From Chryseobacterium indologenes (GTDB taxonomy: Bacteria; Bacteroidota; Bacteroidia; Flavobacteriales; Weeksellaceae), in contig NZ_LJOD01000023.1 in the NCBI RefSeq assembly GCF_001295265.1, positions 1-39,454 of the forward strand: DNA of 39,454 nucleotides, given 5' to 3'. The notes beneath the pieces were generated by a model. It searched no databases. It was not told where the DNA came from and worked only from the letters and a program-made list of their open reading frames with translations. This document shows, piece after piece, positions 7,051 to 15,817 of this stretch. The position numbers and the translations under genes are program-made. Numbering within the stretch: position 1 is the first letter of the stretch; each line of letters opens with the position of its first letter.

Positions 7051-8619
7051 TTATTGTATGTTTTTAATATAAAATGATGGAGAAGTACCGGTAACCTTTT
7101 TAAAGACTATTGTAAATGCAGAATGGGAGATAAATCCGCTTTCTTCTGCTAATGTACTTATTTTATAATTCCTGTACTTAGAATTGTTGTTTAATTTATC
7201 TATGATGTAAAATATTCTTAATTCATTGATATAGGTATTGAAATTCTTACCGAAGTGTTTGTTGATAACCTCTGATAAATAAGAATTGTTGGTACCAAGT
7301 TTTGCTGACAGAACAGATAAAGACAGATTTGGATCAAGATAGCCTTTTGCTTTTTCGAACAGTTGCAAGGCTTTTAATATTTCATTTTCTTTACTTTCAG
7401 TAATACCACCTTCATATTTTTGTTTTGTAATTGAATTTTGTTCTCTAATAGTTACTTCTTTGACAAACGAGTTTTCATTAGTTTTTTCTCTTTCTTTATA
7501 CATTAATACAAACTGATCAAAAGCTTTCTTTTCTCTGATCCGTTTCTTACGCTGTAACAGGTAAATTAAGGAAGAAATGATAATACAGGCTAGGACAATA
7601 ATCATTATAATTATTGTAGAATTTTTTCTTTCATTTTCTTTTACTTTTGTAGATCTTGCATTAGCTATTTGATTTACAGACTCATTAATTGCGTTTTTTT
7701 TGAGCTTTTCTGTTTCTGTTTTTTCCTTCTCATAGAGGTCTTTATATTTTTTTGCTTTTACAGCATTATTTAGACCAAGATATGCATTGGATAAAACTTC
7801 GTATACGTTCTTTTTTACTTCTACTGAGCTCTTCGTAAATGGAATTTGAAATATAGAGTCGCAAAGATGTATCGCCTCAGTATATCTTCCCATTTTATTA
7901 TATAGAATCGCTTTCTGGCCTAGACCTTCAATAATATTAACATCAGATTTTAGTTTTTTTGCCAGATCAATCATTTTATTGTAATACCTTTCTGATAGTT
8001 CAAATTGTGATAAATCTTTGTAGTTATTAGCCATTCCCATATTGATAATCATGATAGGAAATTGTTGCACACTATCTGGCTTAAGCTGTAAAGCCATATT
8101 CATTGCTTTTTTATAAGCTAATAATGATTCCTTAAAATCCTTCTGTTCATATTTTATATCGGCAATAGCAGTAATTATTGTGGTCAGCAATAGATTTCTT
8201 TTAGATTTATCCTGAACCTTCTTTGCAGACTCAAAGGTGAGATTATATTGTTCTGTTGCTTTCTCATATAGTCCCTGTATACTGTACCTTTCCCCAATGG
8301 CTCCCTGACATCGGGCCATTCTAAAGAAATCATTATTTTTCTCATAAAGCTCCTGAGCTTTTTTCTTATATATAATACTGTTTTTCAGGTCATCTATATC
8401 AGTATAAATATTGCCTTTGTAATCATATATATAGGCTTTTATATATGAAGAACGGGTTGTGTCCTCTATTTTATTTGCTAATTTAAATGCTTTTTCAGGA
8501 CCTAAAGCTCTTTCTTTGTTTAGAACAGGGGCTAGCTTTGTAAACAAAGCCTCCTGACCGGAGATAACTCTGAAGAAGATAAAATAAATAAAAAAAATAT
8601 ATATAAATTTCTTGCTCAT
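7051..8619 (-). CDS. Membrane TPR regulator with AraC-type HTH
   Basis: A 522-residue protein. Residues 1-21 are a signal peptide or first membrane segment ending ISGQ. About residues 35-310 are TPR-like helical repeats (YDYKGNIYTDIDDLKNSIIY, YTEAIHLCDSIF). A transmembrane helix follows at about 333-355, then a basic/coiled segment and a C-terminal AraC HTH (YRNYKISTLAEESGFISHSA, ending about 520). This layout, with periplasmic TPRs linked through the membrane to a cytoplasmic HTH, is common in Bacteroidetes and suggests direct coupling of an envelope signal to transcription. It lies upstream of module A on the same strand, with its own broken paralogue between, so it is a candidate controller of the module. 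Confidence 0.85.
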   Translation of the reverse strand: MSKKFIYIFFIYFIFFRVISGQEALFTKLAPVLNKERALGPEKAFKLANKIEDTTRSSYIKAYIYDYKGNIYTDIDDLKNSIIYKKKAQELYEKNNDFFRMARCQGAIGERYSIQGLYEKATEQYNLTFESAKKVQDKSKRNLLLTTIITAIADIKYEQKDFKESLLAYKKAMNMALQLKPDSVQQFPIMIINMGMANNYKDLSQFELSERYYNKMIDLAKKLKSDVNIIEGLGQKAILYNKMGRYTEAIHLCDSIFQIPFTKSSVEVKKNVYEVLSNAYLGLNNAVKAKKYKDLYEKEKTETEKLKKNAINESVNQIANARSTKVKENERKNSTIIIMIIVLACIIISSLIYLLQRKKRIREKKAFDQFVLMYKEREKTNENSFVKEVTIREQNSITKQKYEGGITESKENEILKALQLFEKAKGYLDPNLSLSVLSAKLGTNNSYLSEVINKHFGKNFNTYINELRIFYIIDKLNNNSKYRNYKISTLAEESGFISHSAFTIVFKKVTGTSPSFYIKNIQ

Positions 8620-9060
8620 AGATATTTAAATTGTAAAACACTACTAAGTTGCACTGTTACAAATTATTGTGAATATTTTAACTCCTTAGATTATAATATG
8701 TAAAATACTGATGTAAATAAGATTTTTTCTATTCAATTAACTTACAAAAATACATAAATTATAAGTCAATTTTTATTAATTTTTATTCTCTTAAAGAAAG
8801 AGCCAGGCGCTTTTTTCTTCAGAGAGCTTGATTTACTTAGTAAGTTTAATGACTAGCCAATACGTCAGGCAGAGTTTTTTTTCAATATCAGCCATTAAAT
8901 ATATTCTGGTTACAAGAAAAGTAGATTTGGTTATTCAGGTCTTTCATTTTATTAAGACATTTGCAGAAGTAATATTTCTCCTGAGTATTAAAGAATAATT
9001 TCTAATTAAATTTTTAAGTCTTTTTAATTTTTATACTTTAAACCGTTTTTTTTATTGAAC
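8620..9060. other. Divergent intergenic region, no gene seen
   Basis: A very AT-rich 440 bp between the divergent TPR/AraC gene and the AraC gene at 9061. It contains a perfect inverted repeat TTACTTAGTAA (8833-8843). No coding frame of note is seen; both neighbours' promoters must lie here, but I see no convincing TAnnTTTG box. Confidence 0.5.
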
Positions 9061-9975
9061 ATGAAAATGAATAATCCTCCGATAAGAATTGATACAATCG
9101 CTGAGTATCATAAATTACGTGGGTTACCACAGCCCCAGCATCCGCTGATAAGTGTAGTTGACTTCTCTAAAGTTAAGTTTTCTTCTGAGAGTTTTGTAAA
9201 TGGCTTTTATAATATTGCAATTAAAAAAGGGCTTAATGGTAAACTTTATTACGGACAACAAGAATATGATTTTGATGGAGGTGCAATGTCTTTCATAGCT
9301 CCCAATCAGGTTCTAAAGATGCAGGCTAACTCGGATGAATTGCAAAAACGTTCCGGTTGGATGTTGCTGTTCCATCCTGATTTTTTATGGAATAGTTCTC
9401 TAGCAAAAAAAATAAAGCGTTATGACTTTTTTAGGTACTCGATAAATGAAGCTTTATTTGTTTCAGAAAGGGAAGAAATGATAATCAATACAATAGTTAA
9501 TAATATCAGCCAAGAATGTGAGTCAAATATTGATAAATTCAGCCAGGATATTATTATTTCTCAGATCGAGACTTTACTTAACTACTCAGAACGCTTTTAT
9601 CAGCGTCAGTTTATTACGAGAAAAATTACAAATCATAAGATCTTGGATCAGTTTGACATACTTCTGGATGATTATTTGTGTGATAATGACGTTTCATGCA
9701 AGGGACTGCCTAGTGTTCAGAGTATTTCCGAGCATTTGGGGATATCTCCAAGTTACTTAACCAGTGTCGTAAAAATTTTAACAGGACATAGTGCACAACA
9801 ATATATACATCAGATGCTGATTGAAAAATCTAAAGAAAAATTATCAACCACAGATCTGTCTGTAAGTGAAATTGCTTATGAATTGGGATTTGAACATCCA
9901 CAATCCTTCAGCCGCCTCTTTAAAGCAAAAACAAGCCTTTCTCCGTTGGAGTTTCGAAATTCTTTTAAAAATTAA
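9061..9975 (+). CDS. AraC family transcriptional regulator
   Basis: A 304-residue protein, counted from the ATG at 9061; the in-frame TTG at 9055 is less likely. The N-terminal half is a cupin-like sensing domain, with FDGGAMSFIAPNQ near 78-90. The C-terminal 100 residues carry the two AraC HTH motifs: VQSISEHLGISPSYLTSVVK (about 223-242) and VSEIAYELGFEHPQSFSRLF (about 273-292), then LSPLEFR. The gene sits 77 bp before an efflux pump gene on the same strand. This pairing of AraC regulator and MFS pump is common in Chryseobacterium and suggests it controls that pump. The inducer is unknown. Confidence 0.9.
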   Translation: MKMNNPPIRIDTIAEYHKLRGLPQPQHPLISVVDFSKVKFSSESFVNGFYNIAIKKGLNGKLYYGQQEYDFDGGAMSFIAPNQVLKMQANSDELQKRSGWMLLFHPDFLWNSSLAKKIKRYDFFRYSINEALFVSEREEMIINTIVNNISQECESNIDKFSQDIIISQIETLLNYSERFYQRQFITRKITNHKILDQFDILLDDYLCDNDVSCKGLPSVQSISEHLGISPSYLTSVVKILTGHSAQQYIHQMLIEKSKEKLSTTDLSVSEIAYELGFEHPQSFSRLFKAKTSLSPLEFRNSFKN

Positions 9976-10052
9976 ATACATCTGATGTAAGAAATATCTT
10001 TTTTGGAGGCAAAATTGTCTTCAACGTTATCTCACTCATAAATTCTTAAAAT

Positions 10053-11249
10053 ATGCTTAATAAAAAATTAGCAATGAAAAATAAGTTCATTGCCACTATT
10101 CTTGCGTTTATAATTATCCCAATTTCTGGTCTAGCGACAGATATTTATCTACCTTCAATGCCTAATATGGCTGAAGAATTGAATGTATCACAAACAAAAA
10201 TACAATTTACCATAACATTGTATCTTATTAGTTATGGTATATCACAATTTTTTTGTGGTGCTATTGTTGACGCTTTTGGCAGATACAAAGTTAGTATTTG
10301 CTCATTAACTCTTTTCGGATTATCATTCTGGATAACAGGGCATACCAATAACATTTATTTAATTTACTTTATGCGTATTATTCAGGGAGTACTTTCAGGT
10401 TTTGTTGTTGTTTCGAAGAGGGCTTTCTTGGTAGATGTCTACATGGGAGAAAAAAGAAAACATTATCTAAGTATCCTCACTATAGTATGGTCATTAGGTC
10501 CCATTATAGCCCCATTCCTAGGAGGCTATTTACAGAAGAATTTTGGATGGGAATCAAATTTTACGGTATTAGCTTTTTTTTCTCTCATTATTCTTTTTCT
10601 TGAACTTTTATTTTCAGGAGAAACTATTAATAATATTAATCCATTTCATTTTGAATTTTTATGGTATGAATTTAGGAGAATGTTAAAAACATTAGACTTT
10701 CTTTTCGGGATACTTATTTGTGGAGTCAGTTATGCCTTAGTTATGCTATACAATTTAAGCGTTCCGTTTATTATTGAACATCAGCTCGGGTATTCATCTG
10801 TTATAACTGGTTATATGTCGCTCCTTATGGGTGTTGCTTGGATGATGGGAGGGTTTGTTGGGAAAGCCATGATCGGAAAATCTCTTCTACTTAAAATACA
10901 GTATGCAAATCTTTTACAGATTCTTTTAATAATGTCTATGTTTGTTTGCTCATTTTATATTGAAAATCTTTTCACATTAGTTTTTTTTGCATTTGCTATT
11001 CATCTTACAGCAGGGTTTATGTATAATAACTATGTGACATATTGTTTAGGAAGATTTCCTGAATCTGCAGGGATAGCTGGGGGTATAACAGGAGGCACTG
11101 CATTTATAATAACGGCTTTATTGAGTTATTTCATAGCTGCGGTTATCAATCCTACCTGTCAAATAGAAGTTTCAGAAGGGTATTTTATTATAGCTCTTAC
11201 GGGATATATTATTTTTGGACTAATTAAAATTAAAAAGATTCACAATTAA
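10053..11249 (+). CDS. Bcr/CflA-like MFS drug efflux transporter
   Basis: A 398-residue inner-membrane protein with about 12 hydrophobic segments. The first helix is followed by ATDIYLPSMP, the signature of the Bcr/CflA (DHA1) drug:proton antiporters. AIVDAFGRYKVS fits the loop 2-3 MFS motif A (G-x3-D-x-x-G-R), with the first Gly just upstream. GPIIAPFLGGYL fits the antiporter motif C region in helix 5. An alternative start, MKNKFIA at 10074, lies closer to the first helix. The pump follows the AraC regulator gene, probably as one unit. The substrate cannot be told from the sequence; multidrug export is the family's usual role. Confidence 0.85.
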   Translation: MLNKKLAMKNKFIATILAFIIIPISGLATDIYLPSMPNMAEELNVSQTKIQFTITLYLISYGISQFFCGAIVDAFGRYKVSICSLTLFGLSFWITGHTNNIYLIYFMRIIQGVLSGFVVVSKRAFLVDVYMGEKRKHYLSILTIVWSLGPIIAPFLGGYLQKNFGWESNFTVLAFFSLIILFLELLFSGETINNINPFHFEFLWYEFRRMLKTLDFLFGILICGVSYALVMLYNLSVPFIIEHQLGYSSVITGYMSLLMGVAWMMGGFVGKAMIGKSLLLKIQYANLLQILLIMSMFVCSFYIENLFTLVFFAFAIHLTAGFMYNNYVTYCLGRFPESAGIAGGITGGTAFIITALLSYFIAAVINPTCQIEVSEGYFIIALTGYIIFGLIKIKKIHN

Positions 11250-11320
11250 GTTTTGGGGTATTTAAACAAGTTTGTTTTTACTATTGCTTTCCGATATTTG
11301 CTAAAGAAAAGTTTAAAAAA

Positions 11321-11488
11321 ATGATGTTTATGGATGTGAAAAAATATGGTTATGCAAAATCAAGTTTGGCAAGTTCTGCTAAATCTTATATAAAAGAGTT
11401 CGAAAACTGTGTCTCTGCGTCCGCAAAAGCATTTTCTAGTGTTGTAAAATGTTTTACCTTTGATAAAATTAAGTTACTAATAAGTTAA
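11321..11488 (+). CDS. Possible small protein, unrecognised
   Basis: A 55-codon open frame starting MMFMDVKKYGYAKSSL, with a Ser/Ala/Lys-rich middle. The frame stays open upstream of the first ATG, which can mean a remnant rather than a gene. No family is recognised, and no promoter or terminator is evident. Low confidence. Confidence 0.2.
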   Translation: MMFMDVKKYGYAKSSLASSAKSYIKEFENCVSASAKAFSSVVKCFTFDKIKLLIS

Positions 11489-11589
11489 GTTTTATATTAA
11501 GATTTAATAATAGTTAAAATTGTGGCGGAATCATGGCAATAGTTATTTACAAATATTAAAATAGTAGATAGGTGCTGATTGCAGGATTT

Positions 11590-11611
11590 AAATTCGAGAC
11601 CCTCACTTTCC
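11590..11611 (+). repeat. Distant degraded copy of tRNA-Ser 3' end
   Basis: AATTCGAGACCCTCACTTTCCG matches the tRNA T-loop/acceptor end (79-100) at 17 of 22 bases, and a terminator-like hairpin follows 27 nt later, as after the true tRNA. It may be the outer attachment repeat of an island or the stump of a second tRNA. Confidence 0.5.
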
Positions 11612-11637
11612 GTCGGGTTAGAAACCAAAATAAGCTA

Positions 11638-11674
11638 AAACATTGTAAACATAGACGTTTACAGTGTTTTTTTG
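11638..11674 (+). terminator. Terminator-like hairpin after the tRNA remnant
   Basis: A 12-bp stem with one wobble, AACATTGTAAAC (about 11639-11650) with GTTTACAGTGTT (11657-11668), is followed by TTTTTG. Confidence 0.75.
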
Positions 11675-11695
11675 TTTTAGCGCCAGTATAAAAAA

Positions 11696-11875
11696 TCAAA
11701 TGGCTAAATCTTCATGAGCAAAAATCAGCTGTTCATCAGCAAGCGTTGAATTTTTCTGTTTTAATAATTCTTTTAATGACGATTTGCCTTCGTACAATTC
11801 TTTCATTTCCGAACTCAGAAAATCGAAGATGATAACGTGGGGCTGTTTCTTTCAGACATCCTGCATAATTTCTCC
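11696..11875 (-). pseudogene. Remnant open frame, unrecognised
   Basis: The minus strand reads IMQDV, a stop, then KKQPHVIIFDFLSSEM and KELYEGKSSLKELLKQ, ending LADEQLIFAHEDLAI. The composition is protein-like, but the frame is interrupted at 11852 and lacks a good start. I do not recognise the family. It lies just after the 108-residue hypothetical gene and may be debris of the same locus. Confidence 0.35.
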
Positions 11876-11889
11876 GATTCCAGATTTTT

Positions 11890-12216
11890 TTATTTTGGTT
11901 TTTTGATAAGCAAAAAATCAGAGGGTGTAAGGGGAAATGGAGGTTTAAACTCTATCCAATATTGGCGGTCGTCGGTCTCACAATCATTCATAATGCGATA
12001 ATCGGTAAAGCAGCCGGTTTTCATCCACGGAAGTTCTACCCATTCGTAGCGTGTAGGATGTTCCAGATTAAGTTTTTCAATATTTTCCAGCCAGGCAATG
12101 GCTTTGTCAAGGTCTTTCTTTTGTTGTAATGTTTCGGGTATACCTGCATTTTCATTCCGCAGCTGTTCTATCAGTTGAGATTGCTTTTCTTTCAGTAATT
12201 GTATCGTAGAGTTCAT
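11890..12216 (-). CDS. Hypothetical protein, 108 residues
   Basis: The N-terminal half is a predicted coiled-coil (STIQLLKEKQSQLIEQLRN, then LQQKKDLDKAIAWLENIEKL). The C-terminal half is Trp- and aromatic-rich: YEWVELPWMKTGCFTDYR, QYWIEFKPPFPL. There is no signal peptide or membrane segment. I do not recognise the family. It is flanked on both sides by broken frames on the same strand, so it could be the one surviving gene of a decayed cluster. The ATG at 12216 is the only reasonable start. Confidence 0.6.
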   Translation of the reverse strand: MNSTIQLLKEKQSQLIEQLRNENAGIPETLQQKKDLDKAIAWLENIEKLNLEHPTRYEWVELPWMKTGCFTDYRIMNDCETDDRQYWIEFKPPFPLTPSDFLLIKKPK

Positions 12217-12226
12217 TATTAAATTT

Positions 12227-12417
12227 TTTCGCAGGAAAAGGATGTCTTATTTCCTCTGGGTTCAGATAATTGTCAGGTAAATGGTTGTGTTGATTGCCGT
12301 CATTTATAAAGCAAATAATGGTCAATTCCTATAGCACTAAGATTTTCAGATATCTTTTTCTGCACAGTTCTTACAACATTCCATTTTCTATTATCCATTG
12401 TTTTTTATCAGTTTTCA
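12227..12417 (-). pseudogene. Frameshifted small gene, unrecognised
   Basis: From an ATG at 12417 the minus strand reads MKTDKKQWIIENGML and a stop, continuing in another frame as VVRTVQKKISENLSAIGIDH, then in a third as NQHNHLPDNYLNPEEIRHPF. The pieces are protein-like but need two frameshifts. It directly precedes the 108-residue gene. No family is recognised. Confidence 0.35.
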
Positions 12418-12479
12418 TGTTTTTACTCCTAAATATTTATTAAAAATAGGGAATTATTTTCTTTTTTTAACAAGTTTAA

Positions 12480-12803
12480 ATCTCATCACTTACTAATTCT
12501 AAAGTAAAATTTCTTAAAATAAAAGAAGCGCATCCAACTAAAGTTGACCTTTTTAGGGACCTCCCGATTTACATAAAATGGTTTTGGGGCAAACTAGCGA
12601 ATATTACGATAAAACAGAGAGCTTTGGTTAGCAAAAGAGAGGAATTGACAAAATCTATTATCGAATTTACTAAGGATTTTATGGGAGCCCTAAAATCTCT
12701 CCGGGTGCAATGTCAATTAGATTTAACACCATCGGCATGTCGGGATGTAGTTATATCCCGGCGAATATTCCGCAATAAAATAAGTAAATATTTCCTAAAT
12801 TAA
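12480..12803 (+). pseudogene. Open frame lacking a start, unrecognised
   Basis: An uninterrupted frame of about 107 codons has no ATG until far inside. It contains KVDLFRDLPIYIKWFWGKLA and ELTKSIIEFTKDFMGALKSL, which look like genuine protein segments. The end (VVISRRIFRNKISKYFLN) looks less so. It is probably the broken 5'-less part of a gene. No family is recognised. Confidence 0.3.
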
Positions 12804-12955
12804 TAATGGTTAACTGATAATAAATATACATAAAAAACGTTAATTATTCATTTTCTGGTATTGATTGTCAATTGGTTAAAATAATTATGCTATTAAGGAT
12901 TGACAACATAAGAAATAATAAAGTATCTTTTATTTTTAATTGTATAAAACCCTAT

Positions 12956-14710
12956 ATGTACAAAATTTATGTATTGGCAGTTAAATTAATTGCATTATCG
13001 GTCTTATTGCTTTTCCTGTTATCTTCCTGTACTACTTCAGTAGAAAAGGGGGATGATTATCTCTATAAATTTAATGATGAGGTTTCAGCTATTACAAATC
13101 AGCCCGAAAAAATAAAAGCATTAGGAAAAAGAGAACTGGAAAAGTACAAAAAGACTGGTGACCGTCTTTATCTGATAAGCAGTAAATATTGCGGGCTTTT
13201 TATCCGTCATGGCGAATTTCCGAATATTGATGAAATTACCCTGGACTATGAGCTTCTGAACCTGAATAATAACCAATACAATTATATAACGATTACCTCT
13301 AACTTTAATCTGGCTTATCAGTTTGTAAATATTTCTCCTGATCAATCCATGCAGTTTCTGAATAAAGCTATAGAAATGGATGAGAAAACAGGTAAAATGT
13401 ATATATTACCCCACATGTACCACCTTAAAGGGAATTTATATTACAACAAAGAAGACAATAGTAAAGCCCTGGCCTACTACAATAAGGCTCTGGAAAGCTA
13501 TATCAAAAGAGGCAGAAAAGATGATGTGCTGTATATTGCTTCAATGTACAATAACATGGGCATTGTATATAAAAAAACAAAAAATATAGACACGGCCATT
13601 GAAAAAGCACAAAAAGGAGTCAACATTCTGAAAGAAAAGAAAAATCTCACTCAGGACGAAAAAAAACATATACAGATTTTCAGCAGCCTTCTCGCCACTT
13701 ACTATATAGAAAAAAAAGAATTTCTGTACGCAGAAAAGCTCCTGACAACAGCACTGGAATACTTCAAAAAAAACGAAGCGTATTATGATGATGCCATTGT
13801 TGCTGCAAAACGTCTGATTGATATATACAGCATTACCGGAGAAAAAGAAAAGCATATATCAGTTATTCATTTTCTGACCAGCATAGAACCCAGGATAAAA
13901 TCTATTCCTTCCAAGATCAGTGTTAATGAAATTCTCCGGAATTATTACTCGGATATAAATGATCTTCAACACTTAAAACTGGTATCCGGGAATCTCTTGG
14001 CCCTGGAGCGGCAGCATGATATCATTTCAGAAGAAAAATTACAAAAGGTATCTGATACTTTATATAAATATGTATTACAAAAAATACACGAGGAATATAA
14101 TCATAAAATTGCCGACAATAAAAAGAGAAACTGGGCTCTTCTGGCTCTTGCATTATTTATTGTTTTGTTTCTGGTCTGGTTAATCACATATATCAGAAAG
14201 AAAAATAAAGTAGAAAAAGAACTTCTGGAACAGCAAAAGTACATACTGGAAGAGAATAAAAGATTATTGGAAAATGATGTACAGCTTCATAAAGAAAAAA
14301 ATAAGAAACTCAACTTAAATCTTAATCTGAAATTAGAAACCGAAAAAGCTCTTCTTGAGAATCTGAAAAAGATAAGAAAAACAAAACATACAGATGTAGA
14401 AAAGAATTTGAAAGAATTACAGTTTAAAATCAATAACCTGATCCAGATTGATAAGAAAAATTACGATTTCATTAATGAAAGCTCAATGGAAAACAAGCTT
14501 TTTATGGATAAACTGTCTCAACAATTTCCCTGTCTTACAGAGCAGGAGCTTAAATTATGTGTTTACTTCAAGCTTAATCTTTCATCAAAAGAAATTTCTT
14601 TACTTGAAGGGATTACTTCCGGAAGTGTGAGAGTATATAAAACGAAAATCAAATCAAAAATGAAATTAGAGCGACAGGAAGGTTTAAATGATTTCCTAAG
14701 CAGATTCTAA
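12956..14710 (+). CDS. Lipoprotein-type TPR regulator with LuxR-like HTH
   Basis: 584 residues from the ATG at 12956, chosen because it yields a clean lipoprotein or membrane signal (LLFLLSSC); upstream in-frame starts at 12872 (TTG) and 12887 would add a hydrophilic extension. The TPR region covers about residues 80-330 (KALAYYNKALESYIKRGR, NNMGIVYKKTKNIDTAIEKA). A transmembrane helix is at about 392-412, then a long Lys/Glu/Leu coiled coil, and a C-terminal LuxR-like HTH (LTEQELKLCVYFKLNLSSKE onwards). The layout suggests an extracytoplasmic sensor acting directly on DNA, as in other Bacteroidetes TPR regulators. The target is unknown; the LytTR gene follows 111 bp later. Confidence 0.85.
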   Translation: MYKIYVLAVKLIALSVLLLFLLSSCTTSVEKGDDYLYKFNDEVSAITNQPEKIKALGKRELEKYKKTGDRLYLISSKYCGLFIRHGEFPNIDEITLDYELLNLNNNQYNYITITSNFNLAYQFVNISPDQSMQFLNKAIEMDEKTGKMYILPHMYHLKGNLYYNKEDNSKALAYYNKALESYIKRGRKDDVLYIASMYNNMGIVYKKTKNIDTAIEKAQKGVNILKEKKNLTQDEKKHIQIFSSLLATYYIEKKEFLYAEKLLTTALEYFKKNEAYYDDAIVAAKRLIDIYSITGEKEKHISVIHFLTSIEPRIKSIPSKISVNEILRNYYSDINDLQHLKLVSGNLLALERQHDIISEEKLQKVSDTLYKYVLQKIHEEYNHKIADNKKRNWALLALALFIVLFLVWLITYIRKKNKVEKELLEQQKYILEENKRLLENDVQLHKEKNKKLNLNLNLKLETEKALLENLKKIRKTKHTDVEKNLKELQFKINNLIQIDKKNYDFINESSMENKLFMDKLSQQFPCLTEQELKLCVYFKLNLSSKEISLLEGITSGSVRVYKTKIKSKMKLERQEGLNDFLSRF

Positions 14711-14821
14711 GCTGTTTTTTGAGTAGGACACAGTAAAGCAGATTACTTTCTTTTTTGTACTTTTATTGAAAGAAAAAATGCTTTTTTAAGCTTTGAGCCG
14801 TTTCATTTATTCAAAATTAGT

Positions 14822-15679
14822 ATGAGTAAAAATATCGTCACAGTCCCGTCTGTTTATGAAGTATTTCAGGGCAATAAGAAGTGGAGACCTGTTTTTGCCG
14901 TATGTATCGCTCTATTCATTATGGCTAACGTGCTGCTGGATTATTTATATACTCTTTTTCAAAACAGCACATTTTATATTTCAGAATCTTTTCTATTTAG
15001 TGCTTCTTACTGGATTTTGTTTTTTCCTTTATGGAGCTTGCTTTCAGCCGGGGTGAAAAAAATGAACAGAACCATATTGAAGCTGACCTTAACACTTACA
15101 GCCACTGCATTTCACATTTTTATTTATCCTGCTTTAGTCTGGCTATTGTCTGAAATATTTTATGATCATACATTTCCTTATCAACAGACTTTTAATTTTG
15201 CCCTATCAGCTTATTTCATAAAAACAGTGCTTATTTACGGCTTCTCGCTGGTGGCATTCATGCTGTTGAATAAAAAAATAAACCAGCCTCAGGCTGTTAT
15301 CCGGTCTGATGAAGAACCCTCTAAGCAGAGTTTTATCCGTTCAGTAATTGTTACAGACCACAATCAGCAGAAACTGGCATTGGCAGCCAGTGATATTTTG
15401 TATTTTTCAGCCAACTCACCCTATATTAACGTCCATCATCTTTTAAAAAAATACCTGTTGACAAGCACCTTAAAATCACTGGAAATACAATTAGATCCTG
15501 CACAATTTGTACGAATTCATAAATCAACTCTTATCAACATTCAAAAAGCTGTTTCGTACAAATCCCGCCTCAATGGAGATTATGATGTTACCCTTTCAGA
15601 TGGTACGGTTTTACGCATCAGCCGTAACTACGCATCAGATTTTAAAGTAAAGTTTCAGGCTATTCACGGAGTAGAATAA
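14822..15679 (+). CDS. LytTR-family DNA-binding membrane protein
   Basis: A 285-residue protein. The first 160 residues hold four hydrophobic helices (around 24-45, 56-76, 85-108 and 131-150). A LytTR DNA-binding domain follows (about 180-280). Its markers are DILYFSANSPYINVHHL, then FVRIHKSTLINIQKAVSY and the final strand VTLSDGTVLRISRNY. This membrane-tethered, receiver-less LytTR layout occurs in many Bacteroidetes. It is 111 bp after the TPR/LuxR regulator and 138 bp before the dioxygenase lipoprotein, on the same strand, so it may control one of these. The signal is unknown. Confidence 0.88.
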   Translation: MSKNIVTVPSVYEVFQGNKKWRPVFAVCIALFIMANVLLDYLYTLFQNSTFYISESFLFSASYWILFFPLWSLLSAGVKKMNRTILKLTLTLTATAFHIFIYPALVWLLSEIFYDHTFPYQQTFNFALSAYFIKTVLIYGFSLVAFMLLNKKINQPQAVIRSDEEPSKQSFIRSVIVTDHNQQKLALAASDILYFSANSPYINVHHLLKKYLLTSTLKSLEIQLDPAQFVRIHKSTLINIQKAVSYKSRLNGDYDVTLSDGTVLRISRNYASDFKVKFQAIHGVE

Positions 15680-15769
15680 AGGAGTCTCATTCATTATAAA
15701 CTTAACAAAAAACAGGAACATAAAAACTCATCAGGTTACGGTAAAATTACCTCACCTTACCATATTCTA

Positions 15770-15801
15770 TTTGTGAAAGAATGAATTACGGAATTTCTTT
15801 G
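15770..15801 (+). promoter_or_regulatory. Possible promoter of the dioxygenase-like gene
   Basis: A TTTG -33 element (15770-15773), a 20-nt spacer and TTTCTTTG (15794-15801), close to the TAnnTTTG consensus but with TT for TA. It ends 16 nt before the ATG at 15818. Confidence 0.35.
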
Positions 15802-15817
15802 CTGAAAATTCTGTACT

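Larger units (their letters stand above)
101..11611. mobile_element. Possible decayed genomic island at tRNA-Ser
   Basis: The intact tRNA-Ser 3' end at 79-100 is matched by degraded direct copies at 1311-1334 and 11590-11611, the usual footprint of site-specific insertion into a tRNA. The enclosed DNA reads as more AT-rich than the DNA right of 12.9 kb. It carries two transposase fossils, a surface-protein module, a truncated regulator paralogue and an AraC/efflux pair. No integrase, relaxase or phage gene is visible, so the element would be old and immobile. The outer limit at 11.6 kb rests on a 17/22-base match and is an inference. Confidence 0.35.
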
